A stretch of DNA of 64,000 nucleotides, from contig NZ_CP166961.1 in NCBI RefSeq assembly GCF_041410465.1, forward strand, positions 310,001 to 374,000. Direction: 5' to 3'. Within the stretch, counting starts at the first letter, position 1, and each line of letters starts with the position of its first letter. The notes below the pieces were generated by a model. That model was not told the origin of the DNA. It worked only from the letters and a program-made list of their open reading frames with translations, and did no database searches. Positions 1 through 10,200 of the stretch are shown one piece after another. Position numbers and translations under genes: made by a program. The stretch is from Thalassotalea sp. 273M-4 (lineage in GTDB: Bacteria; Pseudomonadota; Gammaproteobacteria; Enterobacterales; Alteromonadaceae).

Positions 1-1904
1 AAAGCACTGAAAACAAAGCCAAAATTCCCTTCGAACTTACGCCAAGTTAGGTCAATATTGTACGAAGTTTCCAAATCTACTTTTTGTGAATTCAGACCAA
101 TATCGGCATGTCCCTGATGTGCTTCTACATCGAAAATGGCGCCAATTTCATAGGTGTTGGTACCAATATGAGGGCCATTTGCAAACAGCTCTGCCGCTGA
201 TGGCGCACGCTGTGAGTAAGATAAAGAGAAGGCTAAGTTATATCCTTGCTGATAATCCCATACCGTACCGGCAGATAGACTCAGCGGAGTGAAAGATTGG
301 CTTTTTATCTCATCTAAATCAATGTCTTCGTCATGCTCATCATGTGAGTCTGCATCATCATGTGAGTCTTCTACTGTGATCTTGACGTGCTCGATGCGAG
401 CACCAAGTTGCCATAGAAAATCACCAAAATGCTTTTCTTCGAGCCAAACTAAGGCCATAGCATCGGTCTTTGAAGGCGGGGTAAATGCTTCATCGCCAAT
501 CGCTTCAAAGTCGTTGCTTTTGTAATGCGCCGTCCATGCGCCTGTCCAACCATTCACTTCATGATGGTAAAAGTCGGCGCGTGCTTCCATCATTTTATTT
601 TTGAATACGGTACCTACTACCCCATCTTCAATTTCTTGATGCTGATAATCGGTAAACGCCAACTTAGTATTTATTTGATTGATAAAGTCATTTTCATAAC
701 TTAAGGCGCTCAACATTTGATATCTATTTTGTGTCAAGTCACCACTAACTGAGTCATCACTGTGCTCTTCCCCTTCGATAGGGTTAACATCTTCTTGGTG
801 ACTGTCATGTGCATCTTCACCATGAGCGTGGCCAGGAATACCGTATTGTCTTGCAAGACGACCGTAAGAAACCCCAACATAACCATTATCTAATAAATAA
901 CTGGTGCCGATATTGAACCCACTCGCTTTAGCTGCAGTATTTTCAATTACCCCTTTTTTCTCATCATCATGCTCACTTTCGTGCTCATCACTCAGCTCTT
1001 CTTCATGTTCGTCTTCATGTTCGTCTTCATGATCCTCATCGTGTAAATCGTGCTGATTTTCGGCATAACCGGGAATATTGACGTCATTTGATTGACGCCA
1101 GAATCCATCTAAATGAAGGGCAAATTTGCCTTTGCCAGTGTTTAGGTTTAATGAAGCAGAGTTTTGATCATTGACTGATTCATGTGCAAGCAAGTAATTT
1201 ACCAAGGTATCGTTATGAGTAGGTACACGTTCATCAACAACGTTCACGACCCCACCGATGGCACCACTGCCGTAGAAGAGCGTTGATGGACCTCTTAAGA
1301 CTTCGATTTGAGTCGCGGTTGATGCTTCGCCTGAGACAATGTGATCAGGGCCAACACGAGATGCATCGCCAACATCTAAACCATTTTGAGTTACTAAAAC
1401 TCGAGGACCATCCATACCACGTATAACTGGGCTACTTGAAACATTACCATAAGACGTTGAATGTACGCCGACTTCACCTTTTAATGTATCGCCTAGGGTT
1501 GAGGCTTGTTTGCTGCGTAATTCGTCAGCCACTAAGACATTTACTGGTTGGGCCGATTCAATAGTGGATGCGTGTAATGGGGTGGCATACACGTCGAGAA
1601 TTTCAATAGATGATTGTGATAATGTTACGTTTAATGGTGTTGTGTCGTTTGCGTTAACTTGTTTGCTAATATGGCTATAGCCCGGCGCAGAGAAATGTAC
1701 TTCATGCGCTTTATCATCAAGTTGTTTAAATACAAATTGGCCATTTACATCGGTAAAAACGGATTTGTTCTTTATTTTTACTTTGACTGATTTAAGTGGT
1801 TTGCCATTTACATCAAAGACAACACCAATAACCGTTTGGGCTGCCAGAGAGCTTGAAATAGCTAATGGTAATAATGCTAAGCCCCAGGCCATTGATTTAG
1901 CCAT
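1..1904 (-). CDS. TonB-dependent receptor, ZnuD-like (zinc uptake), 3' end cut by window edge
   Basis: This is an outer-membrane TonB-dependent receptor read from ATG at 1904; the frame stays open to base 1, so the C-terminal barrel strands are missing. The N-terminus is a signal peptide ending near SSLAAQ, followed by a carboxypeptidase-regulatory-like beta domain (residues ~20-100) and then a plug domain with typical motifs (SSPVIRGMDGPRVLV, VLRGPSTLFYGSGAIGGVVNV). The barrel has several loops rich in His, Asp and Glu (for example around 1000-1060, 770-830 and 310-375), a trait of the ZnuD zinc receptors. Two Zur-box-like palindromes lie directly upstream, which supports zinc starvation control. 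Zinc as substrate is inferred from these two facts; haem or another metal is possible. Confidence 0.9.
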   Translation of the reverse strand, partial: MAKSMAWGLALLPLAISSSLAAQTVIGVVFDVNGKPLKSVKVKIKNKSVFTDVNGQFVFKQLDDKAHEVHFSAPGYSHISKQVNANDTTPLNVTLSQSSIEILDVYATPLHASTIESAQPVNVLVADELRSKQASTLGDTLKGEVGVHSTSYGNVSSSPVIRGMDGPRVLVTQNGLDVGDASRVGPDHIVSGEASTATQIEVLRGPSTLFYGSGAIGGVVNVVDERVPTHNDTLVNYLLAHESVNDQNSASLNLNTGKGKFALHLDGFWRQSNDVNIPGYAENQHDLHDEDHEDEHEDEHEEELSDEHESEHDDEKKGVIENTAAKASGFNIGTSYLLDNGYVGVSYGRLARQYGIPGHAHGEDAHDSHQEDVNPIEGEEHSDDSVSGDLTQNRYQMLSALSYENDFINQINTKLAFTDYQHQEIEDGVVGTVFKNKMMEARADFYHHEVNGWTGAWTAHYKSNDFEAIGDEAFTPPSKTDAMALVWLEEKHFGDFLWQLGARIEHVKITVEDSHDDADSHDEHDEDIDLDEIKSQSFTPLSLSAGTVWDYQQGYNLAFSLSYSQRAPSAAELFANGPHIGTNTYEIGAIFDVEAHQGHADIGLNSQKVDLETSYNIDLTWRKFEGNFGFVFSA

Positions 1905-1936
1905 GATAATCCCCTCTTAATAATAAAACATCTAAT

Positions 1937-1976
1937 TGTTATAAAGTAACACTTTATTTATTGTTACTTTATAACA
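1937..1976. promoter_or_regulatory. Paired Zur-box-like operators upstream of the ZnuD-like receptor
   Basis: TGTTATAAAGTAACA (1937-1951) and TGTTACTTTATAACA (1962-1976) are exact reverse complements separated by 10 bases. Each 15-mer is itself an imperfect palindrome resembling the gammaproteobacterial Zur core GTTATANTATAAC. They sit 33-75 bases upstream of the receptor start codon, where a repressor would block the promoter. Zur binding is inferred from similarity and from the metal-loop-rich receptor. Confidence 0.6.
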
Positions 1977-2105
1977 CTCATTTTGCAATATATTTAGGGT
2001 TTTTATTCTATTTTTAGCGATGACCGGCTTTAAAATGGGGATAAATGGCAAGGCAACAGGGGGATTACAATAATTTTATGGCTGAGAGTGTTTGTTGGGG
2101 GCTCA

Positions 2106-2144
2106 GTCAAGGCTAAAGAGAGCGTTAGCCTTGACCTTTTTTTT
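2106..2144 (+). terminator. Strong stem-loop with T-tract on the plus strand
   Basis: An 11-bp perfect stem (2106-2116 with 2125-2135, loop of 8) is followed on the plus strand by CTTTTTTTT. The two flanking genes are both on the minus strand. The stem lies just past the stop codon of the S9 peptidase, so it may end that transcript as a hairpin without a T-tract, while the canonical terminator form reads the other way. Confidence 0.55.
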
Positions 2145-4056
2145 ACATATATTTGTTTAAAAAGTTTATATAAGCCTTTGACGCAATAATGCGATTACTT
2201 TTTTTCCGAAATCCATGTCCCTCATCTGAAAATAATACGTATTCAACGGGCACATTATTGGCGCGAATAGCCGCTACCATCTCATCGCTTTCAACTTGCA
2301 ATACTCTGGGATCATTGGCGCCTTGTACGACTAAAACAGGTTTTTTAATATTGTTTGCATGAAAGAGGGGGGATATGCGTCGATGTCTTGCTTCGTCCGT
2401 CGCCGGATCACCCATTTCGTCGTATAAAGCTTGTTTAAATGCTTCCCACCATGGCGGAATGCTTTTTAACGTTCTTACCCAGTTGGTTACCCCAAAGATA
2501 TTGATCCCCAGATTAAATTCATCGGTAAATGCCATCCCCGCCATGGTCATATAGCCACCGTAGCTACCGCCCATAATGCCAATTTTATCGTCTTGTACCC
2601 AATCTAAAGTTTGTAAGTATTTTTTCCCATAAACAATGTCTTGTAGGTCATTTTCACCATGGTTTTTATCGTCTAGGTGATAAAATGTTTTGCCATAACC
2701 GGATGAGCCACGGTTGTTTACCGCAAAAACAGCATAACCTTGATTCACTAAATGTTGAATGGCGGCACGATAACCTTTACGGGATTGACCGCCCGGACCG
2801 CCGTGAACCCAAATTAATGCGGGCACAGGTTTGTCACTACTGGCTTGATGAGGTTTGTACAATAACCCGGGTATAGATAAATTATCAAAGCTGTTAAAAC
2901 GGACGACCTCAGAAGCTACTAAATCTTTACTGCTCATTGATTCGGGTAGAGAATACGTCAGCTGTTTGACCTTGTTTTGACCCAACTGGTAGCTAAATAA
3001 ATTACTTGGAGACGTATCTGAGTTGATATAAAACACCATCTTTTTAGTGTCTTTAGAAAAGTTCACTCCACGCATATCTCCGGCGGGTAAAGGTGGAAGT
3101 TTTAAATCGCCACTGCCATCGCTGGCACTGATGGTTAGCTTGGTTTGACCATCTGCGTTAACGCCCTTAATGGTATATTGGCCATCATCAGAGAAATAAA
3201 CAAAACTGACATCCCATTCCGCCGCGTAGAAAAGATTTTTTTCACCCTTCTTCAGGTCATATTTCCATGCTTGATTGAACTCAGAATATTCATTGGTGCT
3301 GTAAATTAAAGCCGTGGAATCCGGGGTGAAGGTATAGACACTGTGATTAATGTACCCCTGATGTTCGGTGATTAATGTGGTTTTCTTGTCATTTTTTAAA
3401 TCAACTAAATAAATATTAGAATCGGCGCCACTTGTTGCTTCAATTAAGGCTAAGTAACGACCGTCTTTACTGATGTCGGCAATCATCAACATGTCATTGT
3501 TTTGATATACCATTTCTCTTGAATAGTCACTACTGCTATAAACATATACATCCATAGCTTTTGGATCACGTTCATTGGTCGTCACAACAAATGAGTTATC
3601 GTTTAACCAACCAATAAAATTGGCCTTTAAATTTTTGCCAGGGGTTAAATCGATGACATGGCCGAGCAGGTTTTGCACATACAAGTGATTTAACTCATTA
3701 CCACCTTGGTCTTTGGTGTATAAAAACCTGTCGTCATTAGGGAACCAACTCTGAACAAAAATAGCATCATCTTTAGAGTAGGTTAATTGGCTTGGGGTAG
3801 CGCCGTCGATGGGGTAACGGTAGGCATTGAATACACCACTCTCATCACTGGAAACTAATATTGCGCTTTTATTAAAGTTGATTGATGAGCCAAAGACGCT
3901 AACAGTATTGAAAAATTCTTCTGTACTGTAGGTTTTAATCGGAGCTGGTTTGGCTATTGTTTGGTTTTCTTGCTTGGCAGGCGTGGGGGTTATTGGTTGC
4001 TCTGAACAGGCAAATAAGACCAAGGTGGAAATACCCAATAGAAGTTTATTTAACAT
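2143..4056 (-). CDS. S9 family peptidase (prolyl oligopeptidase type), lipoprotein
   Basis: This 637-residue serine peptidase has an N-terminal TolB-like beta-propeller (residues ~50-375) and a C-terminal alpha/beta hydrolase domain (~385-637). The catalytic triad is visible: Ser498 in GGSYGGYM, Asp582 in QGANDPRV and His614 in DEGHGF. The N-terminus is a lipoprotein signal with lipobox LFAC (Cys17); Ser at +2 suggests outer-membrane anchoring. Such enzymes cleave oligopeptides after proline or act as acylaminoacyl or dipeptidyl peptidases; the exact specificity cannot be told. It is probably a single-gene unit that scavenges peptides in the periplasm. Confidence 0.93.
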   Translation of the reverse strand: MLNKLLLGISTLVLFACSEQPITPTPAKQENQTIAKPAPIKTYSTEEFFNTVSVFGSSINFNKSAILVSSDESGVFNAYRYPIDGATPSQLTYSKDDAIFVQSWFPNDDRFLYTKDQGGNELNHLYVQNLLGHVIDLTPGKNLKANFIGWLNDNSFVVTTNERDPKAMDVYVYSSSDYSREMVYQNNDMLMIADISKDGRYLALIEATSGADSNIYLVDLKNDKKTTLITEHQGYINHSVYTFTPDSTALIYSTNEYSEFNQAWKYDLKKGEKNLFYAAEWDVSFVYFSDDGQYTIKGVNADGQTKLTISASDGSGDLKLPPLPAGDMRGVNFSKDTKKMVFYINSDTSPSNLFSYQLGQNKVKQLTYSLPESMSSKDLVASEVVRFNSFDNLSIPGLLYKPHQASSDKPVPALIWVHGGPGGQSRKGYRAAIQHLVNQGYAVFAVNNRGSSGYGKTFYHLDDKNHGENDLQDIVYGKKYLQTLDWVQDDKIGIMGGSYGGYMTMAGMAFTDEFNLGINIFGVTNWVRTLKSIPPWWEAFKQALYDEMGDPATDEARHRRISPLFHANNIKKPVLVVQGANDPRVLQVESDEMVAAIRANNVPVEYVLFSDEGHGFRKKSNRIIASKAYINFLNKYM

Positions 4057-4212
4057 TTACTCACGCTCCTGATAATTATTTTTTGTATTTCGGTGACTAA
4101 AAGTAAGCACGTATTTCACTTTGGCCTAAACAGCTCTTCACGCTAATTTTTTATCCATTACCTCGTAGAATAAAGCTAATTGTTTAAAAAATCTACAGTT
4201 TTATTTTGAGGT

Positions 4213-4238
4213 AAAAAAAAGCAGAGCGTGGCTCTGCT
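4213..4238 (-). terminator. Rho-independent terminator after the CvfB-like gene
   Basis: An AGCAGAGC/GCTCTGCT stem with a 3-base loop (stem 4220-4238) is followed on the minus strand by a run of eight T. It lies 26 bases beyond the stop codon at 4264. Confidence 0.85.
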
Positions 4239-4263
4239 TGGTGAAAAAAATAAAAACTGAAAT

Positions 4264-5217
4264 TTACTTATTTCGTTGTCCTGTTCTCTTACCCGCCCTG
4301 GCCTGAGAATTAGCGTTAGCCGATTTTTTATCAGCCGTTTTTGCGCCCTTCGTGGCCGGCTTTTCAAAATCTGTTTTAGCGGAGCCTTCAATTAAAAATA
4401 AGCTGTTTTGCGCAATTTTAATTTTGCCTTGCTTTAATAGATTACCAACGGTACTTTTAAAGGTCTTTTTACTGACCCCAAAAGTTTGTTGAATTAACTC
4501 GGGCGAACTCTTGTCATTAATCTCACATTGGTTGTTATGCATTGCCATATACGCTAACAGGCTGGGGGCAAAATCTTTAATTTTTCCAAGTCCAGGTCGA
4601 GTTAGGATTAAATCGACGCGACCGTCATCGCGTACCTGCTTAATATAACCTGTGATCTGTCTTCCCGTTCTTAACGGTTGAAAGATTTCATTATCGTATA
4701 GTAAGCCCCAATGCTTGTTGTTAATAATGGCTTTAAAACCAAGATCAGTTTTATTGGCAATGATCAAATCCACTTTTTCGCCAATCTCATAATTGGCCGG
4801 CCAAATATCTAAAAAGCGATCTAGTTTGGTGGTGGCGACGATGCGATCTGTGTGCATGTCTTGATAAACTCGCACCAAGTAGTATTTACCCACCACAAGT
4901 TTGGTTTGTTGTTGGTTATATGGTACCAATAAATCTTTAGGCAGTCCCCAATCCAAAAAAGCGCCTGCTTTATTCACTTGCACCACTTTTAAGCTAACAA
5001 ATTGATCTACCATGGCCTTTGGCGTTTCGGTGGTGGCAATTAACCTGTCTTCGGAGTCAAAATAAATGAATACATCTATTGCTTGCCCCTCTGCTAACCC
5101 TTCGGGCATATAACGATTGGGTAATAAGATTTCACCGTGTTTTTCACCGTCAACGAAAGCACCAAATTCGGTTATTTTTACCACCGTTAAGGTATTGATT
5201 TTGCCTATCTCAGCCAT
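4264..5217 (-). CDS. CvfB/YitL-like S1-domain RNA-binding protein
   Basis: This 317-residue protein resembles the CvfB family: tandem S1-like OB folds (KINTLTVVKITEFGAFVDGEKHG at residues ~5-27; further copies near 70-130 and 145-210) and a C-terminal winged-helix segment (~225-275), then a basic Lys/Ala-rich tail from about 285. CvfB proteins bind RNA and affect expression of exoproteins and virulence genes in firmicutes; in gammaproteobacteria the role is little known. The low-complexity basic tail is consistent with RNA binding. It has its own strong terminator. Confidence 0.85.
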   Translation of the reverse strand: MAEIGKINTLTVVKITEFGAFVDGEKHGEILLPNRYMPEGLAEGQAIDVFIYFDSEDRLIATTETPKAMVDQFVSLKVVQVNKAGAFLDWGLPKDLLVPYNQQQTKLVVGKYYLVRVYQDMHTDRIVATTKLDRFLDIWPANYEIGEKVDLIIANKTDLGFKAIINNKHWGLLYDNEIFQPLRTGRQITGYIKQVRDDGRVDLILTRPGLGKIKDFAPSLLAYMAMHNNQCEINDKSSPELIQQTFGVSKKTFKSTVGNLLKQGKIKIAQNSLFLIEGSAKTDFEKPATKGAKTADKKSANANSQARAGKRTGQRNK

Positions 5218-5270
5218 TGTGTTTCCTAAATCAAAATATCGCGCTTATTCTAGCACGTAGGGGAATTTAT

Positions 5271-5723
5271 TTAACGACTATTGTGCTGATCTTGTACTTT
5301 TAGTTTGCACTGAATAAATTCGTCATGACGTAAATGCAATAAGTCTGCAATTCGTCTAATGGTATGCTCCTCAATTACATCGAGTTTGCCGTCAGCATAG
5401 GCAAGTTGCCATAACCTTTCAACCATCAAAATCCGCTTAGATAAGGGGAAGTGGTGGTTGATTTTTGAGGTGAAGCGAAAGTAGTCGTGGGCATGTTCAG
5501 ATTCTTTCTCCGCGAGCTCAATAATGTTATCAACTTGTGGTTCGGTAAGTGAAAACTGATGCGATAGAATAGCGACGATTTGAGCTCTCTCATGGTCGCT
5601 ATGCTCTTGATCTGCCTTCATGACTTCAAATAATAAAACCGCCGTGGCAATTTCAACCGACAAATTGTCTTGGCTTTGCTGTTTATTTAAGTCTTTAAAA
5701 AAACGTGTGATTTTTTCGATCAT
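5271..5723 (-). CDS. TerB-family protein
   Basis: This 150-residue, all-helical protein has the TerB fold that is found in tellurite-resistance TerB and in the N-terminal half of DjlA. Visible marks are the two acidic metal-site-like segments, VMKADQEHSDHE near residue 35 and AYADGKLDVIEEHTIRRIADLL near 115. It has no signal peptide and is probably cytoplasmic. No ter operon is present, so tellurite resistance should not be assumed. It lies 53 bases upstream of the CvfB-like gene on the same strand and may be cotranscribed with it. Confidence 0.85.
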   Translation of the reverse strand: MIEKITRFFKDLNKQQSQDNLSVEIATAVLLFEVMKADQEHSDHERAQIVAILSHQFSLTEPQVDNIIELAEKESEHAHDYFRFTSKINHHFPLSKRILMVERLWQLAYADGKLDVIEEHTIRRIADLLHLRHDEFIQCKLKVQDQHNSR

Positions 5724-6070
5724 TTAACTCTCACCATCAAGTTGCCAAAAGAATTTAAAATATCTTATAAATATAAATAAGCCGATATATTTCATCTTCT
5801 TATAATAGTGTGATTAAAGCAATCATGGGTGATCTATTTCATTGTTGTGCCCATATAACATCTGAATTTAGCTAACACGCTGTCCAACAATAGCCGTAAT
5901 AATTTTAGCCATTTTTTAAGCCCTTGTATTTTAAATTGGTTTTTTAACGTCATTGTTAACCAAATAAATGAGTTTATGTATTTTTTGTAACATCAGTTTA
6001 CACATTTAATGGTTACATTTGATCACAAGGCGTTTAGGATACAGCTTGAAAAAAATCCCTGAGGTGAGCT
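5724..6070. other. Divergent intergenic region, TerB gene / RND operon
   Basis: This AT-rich spacer of about 350 bases must hold promoters for both the minus-strand TerB gene and the plus-strand RND operon. A GTAAC...GTTAC inverted pair occurs around 5988-6018, but the spacing is wide and I do not assign an operator. No coding sequence is seen. Confidence 0.4.
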
Positions 6071-7252
6071 ATGGCTACAAAAAAACAAATAATTATACCC
6101 ATTGTCATTTTGATTTCGGCAGTTGCAATTGCCGCTGGTTTGTCTTCTTTAAAGAAGCCACCGGCTGAAAAAGATAAAGTTGATACAACCCCACTGGTAT
6201 CGGTGACACCGGCCGATGTAGACAGTCTTGCCTTAAAGGTAGAGTCTTATGGGATTATTGAGCCCAAATACGAAACCGATTTAGTTGCGCAAGTGAGCGG
6301 TCAAATAATGTCTATATCAGATGACTTTGTTCGAGGAGGTTTTATCGAACAGGGGCAGGTGTTAGCGGTTATTGATCCAAGTGATTACGAAGCCGCTTTA
6401 ATCGATGCCGAAGCGAATTTAGCTCAAGCCCAAGCGTCTTTAGAGCTTGAACAAGCTCAAGGTCAGGTTGCCAAAAAAGAATGGCAGCAAATTCAACATA
6501 CTCAGCCCACCGAACTAAGTTTGCGTAAACCGCAATTAGCGCAAGAAAAAGCACGAGTCAAAGCTGCCGAAGCTGCGGTAAAACGAGCACGAAGAAACCT
6601 AGAGAGAACCAAAATTACAGCCCCTTATGATGCCATTATTGCCAGTCGTGAAATTGGTTTGGGATCGTATGTTAGCGTAGGCAAAATGATGGGCAAAATA
6701 CTCAATGTGGCGGTTGCTGAGGTGCGCTTACCGGTTGCCGATAATCAACTTCAGTATTTAAAAAATCAAGGCATTGGTACAAACGTTAGCCTAGTCACTA
6801 CCTCATCTGGTATTGAGTCTCGCTGGCAAGCAAAAATCGTTCGCACTGAAGGGGTGATTGATGAAAGCTCGAGAATGAATTACCTCGTTGCCCAAATTGA
6901 AGATCCGTACGCGCGCGACAGTGAACAGCAGCCAATTCGTTACGGTACCTATGTAAGTGCTTTTATTGAAGGTCAATACCTTGATGCTGCTGTCGTTATA
7001 CCGCGCTACTTGGTTAATGATAATAAAGTCGCTATTTTAGATAAAGACAGCAAATTGGCTTATCGTGAGGTCAATATCTATCGTCAACAAGGTGAGACTG
7101 TGGTGATTAACCAAGGACTTGAACAGGGCGATGAAATTATCACTTCGGCGTTAGACTTCCCTGTTGCTGGTATGGCCTTGTCTAAGGTCGATGTCTTGGA
7201 TGAGAAGCCATCTGAACAGCAAGAGTCACAGCTAGCACTAAAGGGTGAATAA
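6071..7252 (+). CDS. RND efflux periplasmic adaptor subunit (membrane fusion protein)
   Basis: This 393-residue protein links an inner-membrane RND pump to an outer-membrane channel. It has an N-terminal membrane anchor (residues ~7-27), a split biotinyl-lipoyl domain (ETDLVAQVSGQIMSIS and later ITAPYDAIIASREIGLGSYVSVG), an alanine/glutamine-rich coiled-coil hairpin (~110-180) and beta-barrel and membrane-proximal domains after ~215. A good ribosome-binding site (GAGGTG) precedes the ATG. The pump gene starts two bases after its stop codon. No tolC-like gene is next to it, so a shared outer-membrane channel is likely. Confidence 0.93.
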   Translation: MATKKQIIIPIVILISAVAIAAGLSSLKKPPAEKDKVDTTPLVSVTPADVDSLALKVESYGIIEPKYETDLVAQVSGQIMSISDDFVRGGFIEQGQVLAVIDPSDYEAALIDAEANLAQAQASLELEQAQGQVAKKEWQQIQHTQPTELSLRKPQLAQEKARVKAAEAAVKRARRNLERTKITAPYDAIIASREIGLGSYVSVGKMMGKILNVAVAEVRLPVADNQLQYLKNQGIGTNVSLVTTSSGIESRWQAKIVRTEGVIDESSRMNYLVAQIEDPYARDSEQQPIRYGTYVSAFIEGQYLDAAVVIPRYLVNDNKVAILDKDSKLAYREVNIYRQQGETVVINQGLEQGDEIITSALDFPVAGMALSKVDVLDEKPSEQQESQLALKGE

Positions 7253-7254
7253 TA

Positions 7255-10200
7255 ATGATCGATACCAATAAGGGCATTATAGCCTGGTTTACCCGTAATC
7301 CGGTGGCGGCTAATTTATTGATGGTTATCATCATCATTGGTGGTTTAGCGACCATGGGCACCATTCGTAAACAGTTCTTCCCCCAGATTGAAATCAATTG
7401 GCTGCGATATAGCGCGGTTTATCCGGGAGCTGCACCGCAGGAAGTGGAAGAGGGCATCACCATTAAAGTGGAACAAGCCATTGAATCGGTGCAAGGCTTA
7501 GAAAGGGTGATCACAAACTCCAGTCGAAACTCATCCTCTGGTTGGTTTCGGGTCAGCGATAGTTACGATCCTCAGATCGTTCTCGAAGAAGTAAAATCAC
7601 AAATTGATTCGATCTCGTCATTTCCCGCAGGCATGGAGCGACCTACGGTAGAGCGTATTAAAATGCGTCAAGAAGTTGGCTATATCAGTTTATACGGTGA
7701 CTTGTCGCAAAAACAGTTAAAAGATTTAGGCCGTACTATTCACAAAGAAATTCAACAATTACCGACGGTCAATATTTCCGAGTATTACTCAGGTTTAAAT
7801 TACGAAATAGGCATTGAGGTCAGCAAAGAGAAGCTTAGAGAATACAATTTAAGTTTTAATGATGTCGCGCAAGCGGTCCGTAGCTGGTCGCGCAATATGT
7901 CCGCTGGACAAATTAGAGCGGAAAATGGTTACATCAACTTGCGGGTCGAGAATCAAGCCTATTTAGGTCATGAATTTGAACAACTACCCCTGCTGACTCG
8001 CGCCGATGGCAGTAAAGTGTTGCTTGGCGAATTGGCAACGATTACGGATGATTTTGAGCAAGGTATTCAATATCAAAAGTTTAATGGTAAAAATTCGGTA
8101 ACCTTTTTTGTTGGCGCGGCCAAAGATCAGTCAATCACGGATGTCGCCAAGGTGATCAAAAGATTTATTGCTAATAAACAGCAAGAACTCCCACCTGGTG
8201 TCTACATTGAAACTTGGGTTGATATGACCGAATACTTGCAAGAGCGCTTAGATATGATGCTCAGCAATATGGCCAGTGGCGCTATTTTAGTCTTCTTAAT
8301 GCTGGCTTTGTTTTTGCGCGTACGTTTGGCTTTTTGGGTCATGATGGGCTTACCAGTGTGTTTCTTGGGAACCCTATTATTACTGCCGGTGGAAATGATA
8401 GATGTCACCATTAATATCACCAGCTTATTTGCCTTTATTTTGGTACTTGGGATAGTTGTTGATGACGCTATTGTGATGGGGGAAAGTGCCCACAGTGAAA
8501 TTGAAGCGAAAGGGCAAAGTGTTGATAACGTCATTCGCGGCGTAAAACGCGTTGCGATGCCAGCAACCTTTGGTGTTTTAACCACCATCGCGGCTTTTCT
8601 ACCTTTGACTATATCAGATGGTCCATCGGCTGCTTTTGGTCAGTCAATTGGTTTTGTGGTGGTCTTGTGTCTGATTTTCTCACTTATTGAATCTAAGTTA
8701 ATTCTACCTGCGCATTTAGCCGGGATGAAAGTGAAAAAGTTCAATCCTAAGAACCCATTAGACCGAGCTCGAAAGGGCCTTGATTCACGCTTAAAAAGCC
8801 TGATTGAAAACCACTACCGCCCTATGTTAACCAAAGCTGTAAGCTATCGTTATGCTATTGTTGCGCTGTTTATTGGGTTTATCTTTATCTGTGTTGGGTT
8901 ATTTCAAGCGGGCTTTGCACGTTATATTGGTCAGCCTAAAATTCCGCATGACTTTCCACGTATTAAGATTGAAATGAATGTCGACAGCTCTGAACAAGCA
9001 ACCTTAGAAGCCGCGCAAGCCATTGAACAAGCTTTATATCGAGTCGATGAACAGTTTGAGCAAGAGTTTGGCCAAAAAGTGATTTCAGACATGCAGGTTG
9101 ACCTTCGTAGTCGTACGAATGCAGAAGTGATGGTGAAACTGGTTGAGCCCGAGCTAAGACCACTAAATACTTTTGAAATTGCAGAGCGTTGGCGTGCTAA
9201 TTTACCTCAGATCCCAGGGGTCAAAAAGCTGGATACGCAAGACAGTTTGTTTGGTTCCGATATGGACGATGGCGATATCAGTTTTCGTCTTGAATCGAAT
9301 AATGATGAGCAGTTGATGGCAGCCGCTAGAGAATTAAAAACAAAACTTAATTCCTTAGTAGGGGTTAGTGATGTTAACGATTCTCGCACCAGTACCGCCA
9401 AAGAAGTGCAATTTAGTTTAAAACCTCTTGCATATTCTTTGGGCTTGACCCTTGCCGATGTCGCCTCGCAAGTTGGCTACAGTTTTTATGGCCTGGAAGC
9501 GCAGCGTATTTTACGCAATGGCGAAGAAGTCAAAGTAATGGTACGTTATCCTCTGGAACAACGCAGCTCGATTGGTCATGTTGATGATGTATTAATTCAA
9601 ACACCAAATGGCAGTGAAGTACCGTTGTCTGAAGTCGCTGATATTGAAGTCACCCAAGGTGAAAGCCGAATTCGTCGTGAGAACGGTAATCGCACCATTA
9701 ATGTTTGGGCCAAAATTGATGCTGACCAAGCCGAGCCTTTTAAAGTAGCAAAAGACATTCGCAGTAACTTTATTCCCAAGCTTTTGCAAAAATACCCTCA
9801 GGTAAATAGTCAATTATCGGGGCGCATTCAAGAAGAAATTGATAGTGCCAATACCATGTTCCGAGACTTGATTATCTCGTTTTTGATTATCTTTAGTTTG
9901 TTGGCGATCCCATTAAAATCTTATTCACAGCCATTGATCATTATGTCGGTGATCCCATTTGGTTTTATTGGGGCGGTTATTGGTCATATGATTATGGGCT
10001 ATGATTTGAGCGCGCTTTCTTTGTTTGGGTTAATCGCTGCATCGGGCGTCGTGATTAATGATTCATTGGTGATGATTGATTATGTTAATGGCGCAAGAAA
10101 GTCTGGCTTATCGGCGAAACAAGCGGTCATCGATGCCGGCTGTAATCGTTTTAGAGCGATTTTACTGACCTCGTTAACCACCTTTATTGGTCTTGTCCCT

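Noticed and set aside
86..525. Plus-strand open frames inside the first TonB receptor
   Set aside because: They are antisense shadows; the low-complexity Ser/Cys runs are complements of the His/Asp/Glu loops.
4176..4391. 71-codon minus-strand open frame overlapping the CvfB-like gene end
   Set aside because: It lies across the CvfB 3' end and its terminator in another frame; low-complexity shadow of the Lys-rich tail.
5271..5723. Tellurite resistance operon
   Set aside because: Only a single TerB-fold gene is present; no terA, terC, terD or terZ neighbours.
8202..8588. 128-codon minus-strand frame inside the RND pump
   Set aside because: Antisense of membrane helices of a clear RND gene; no independent support.
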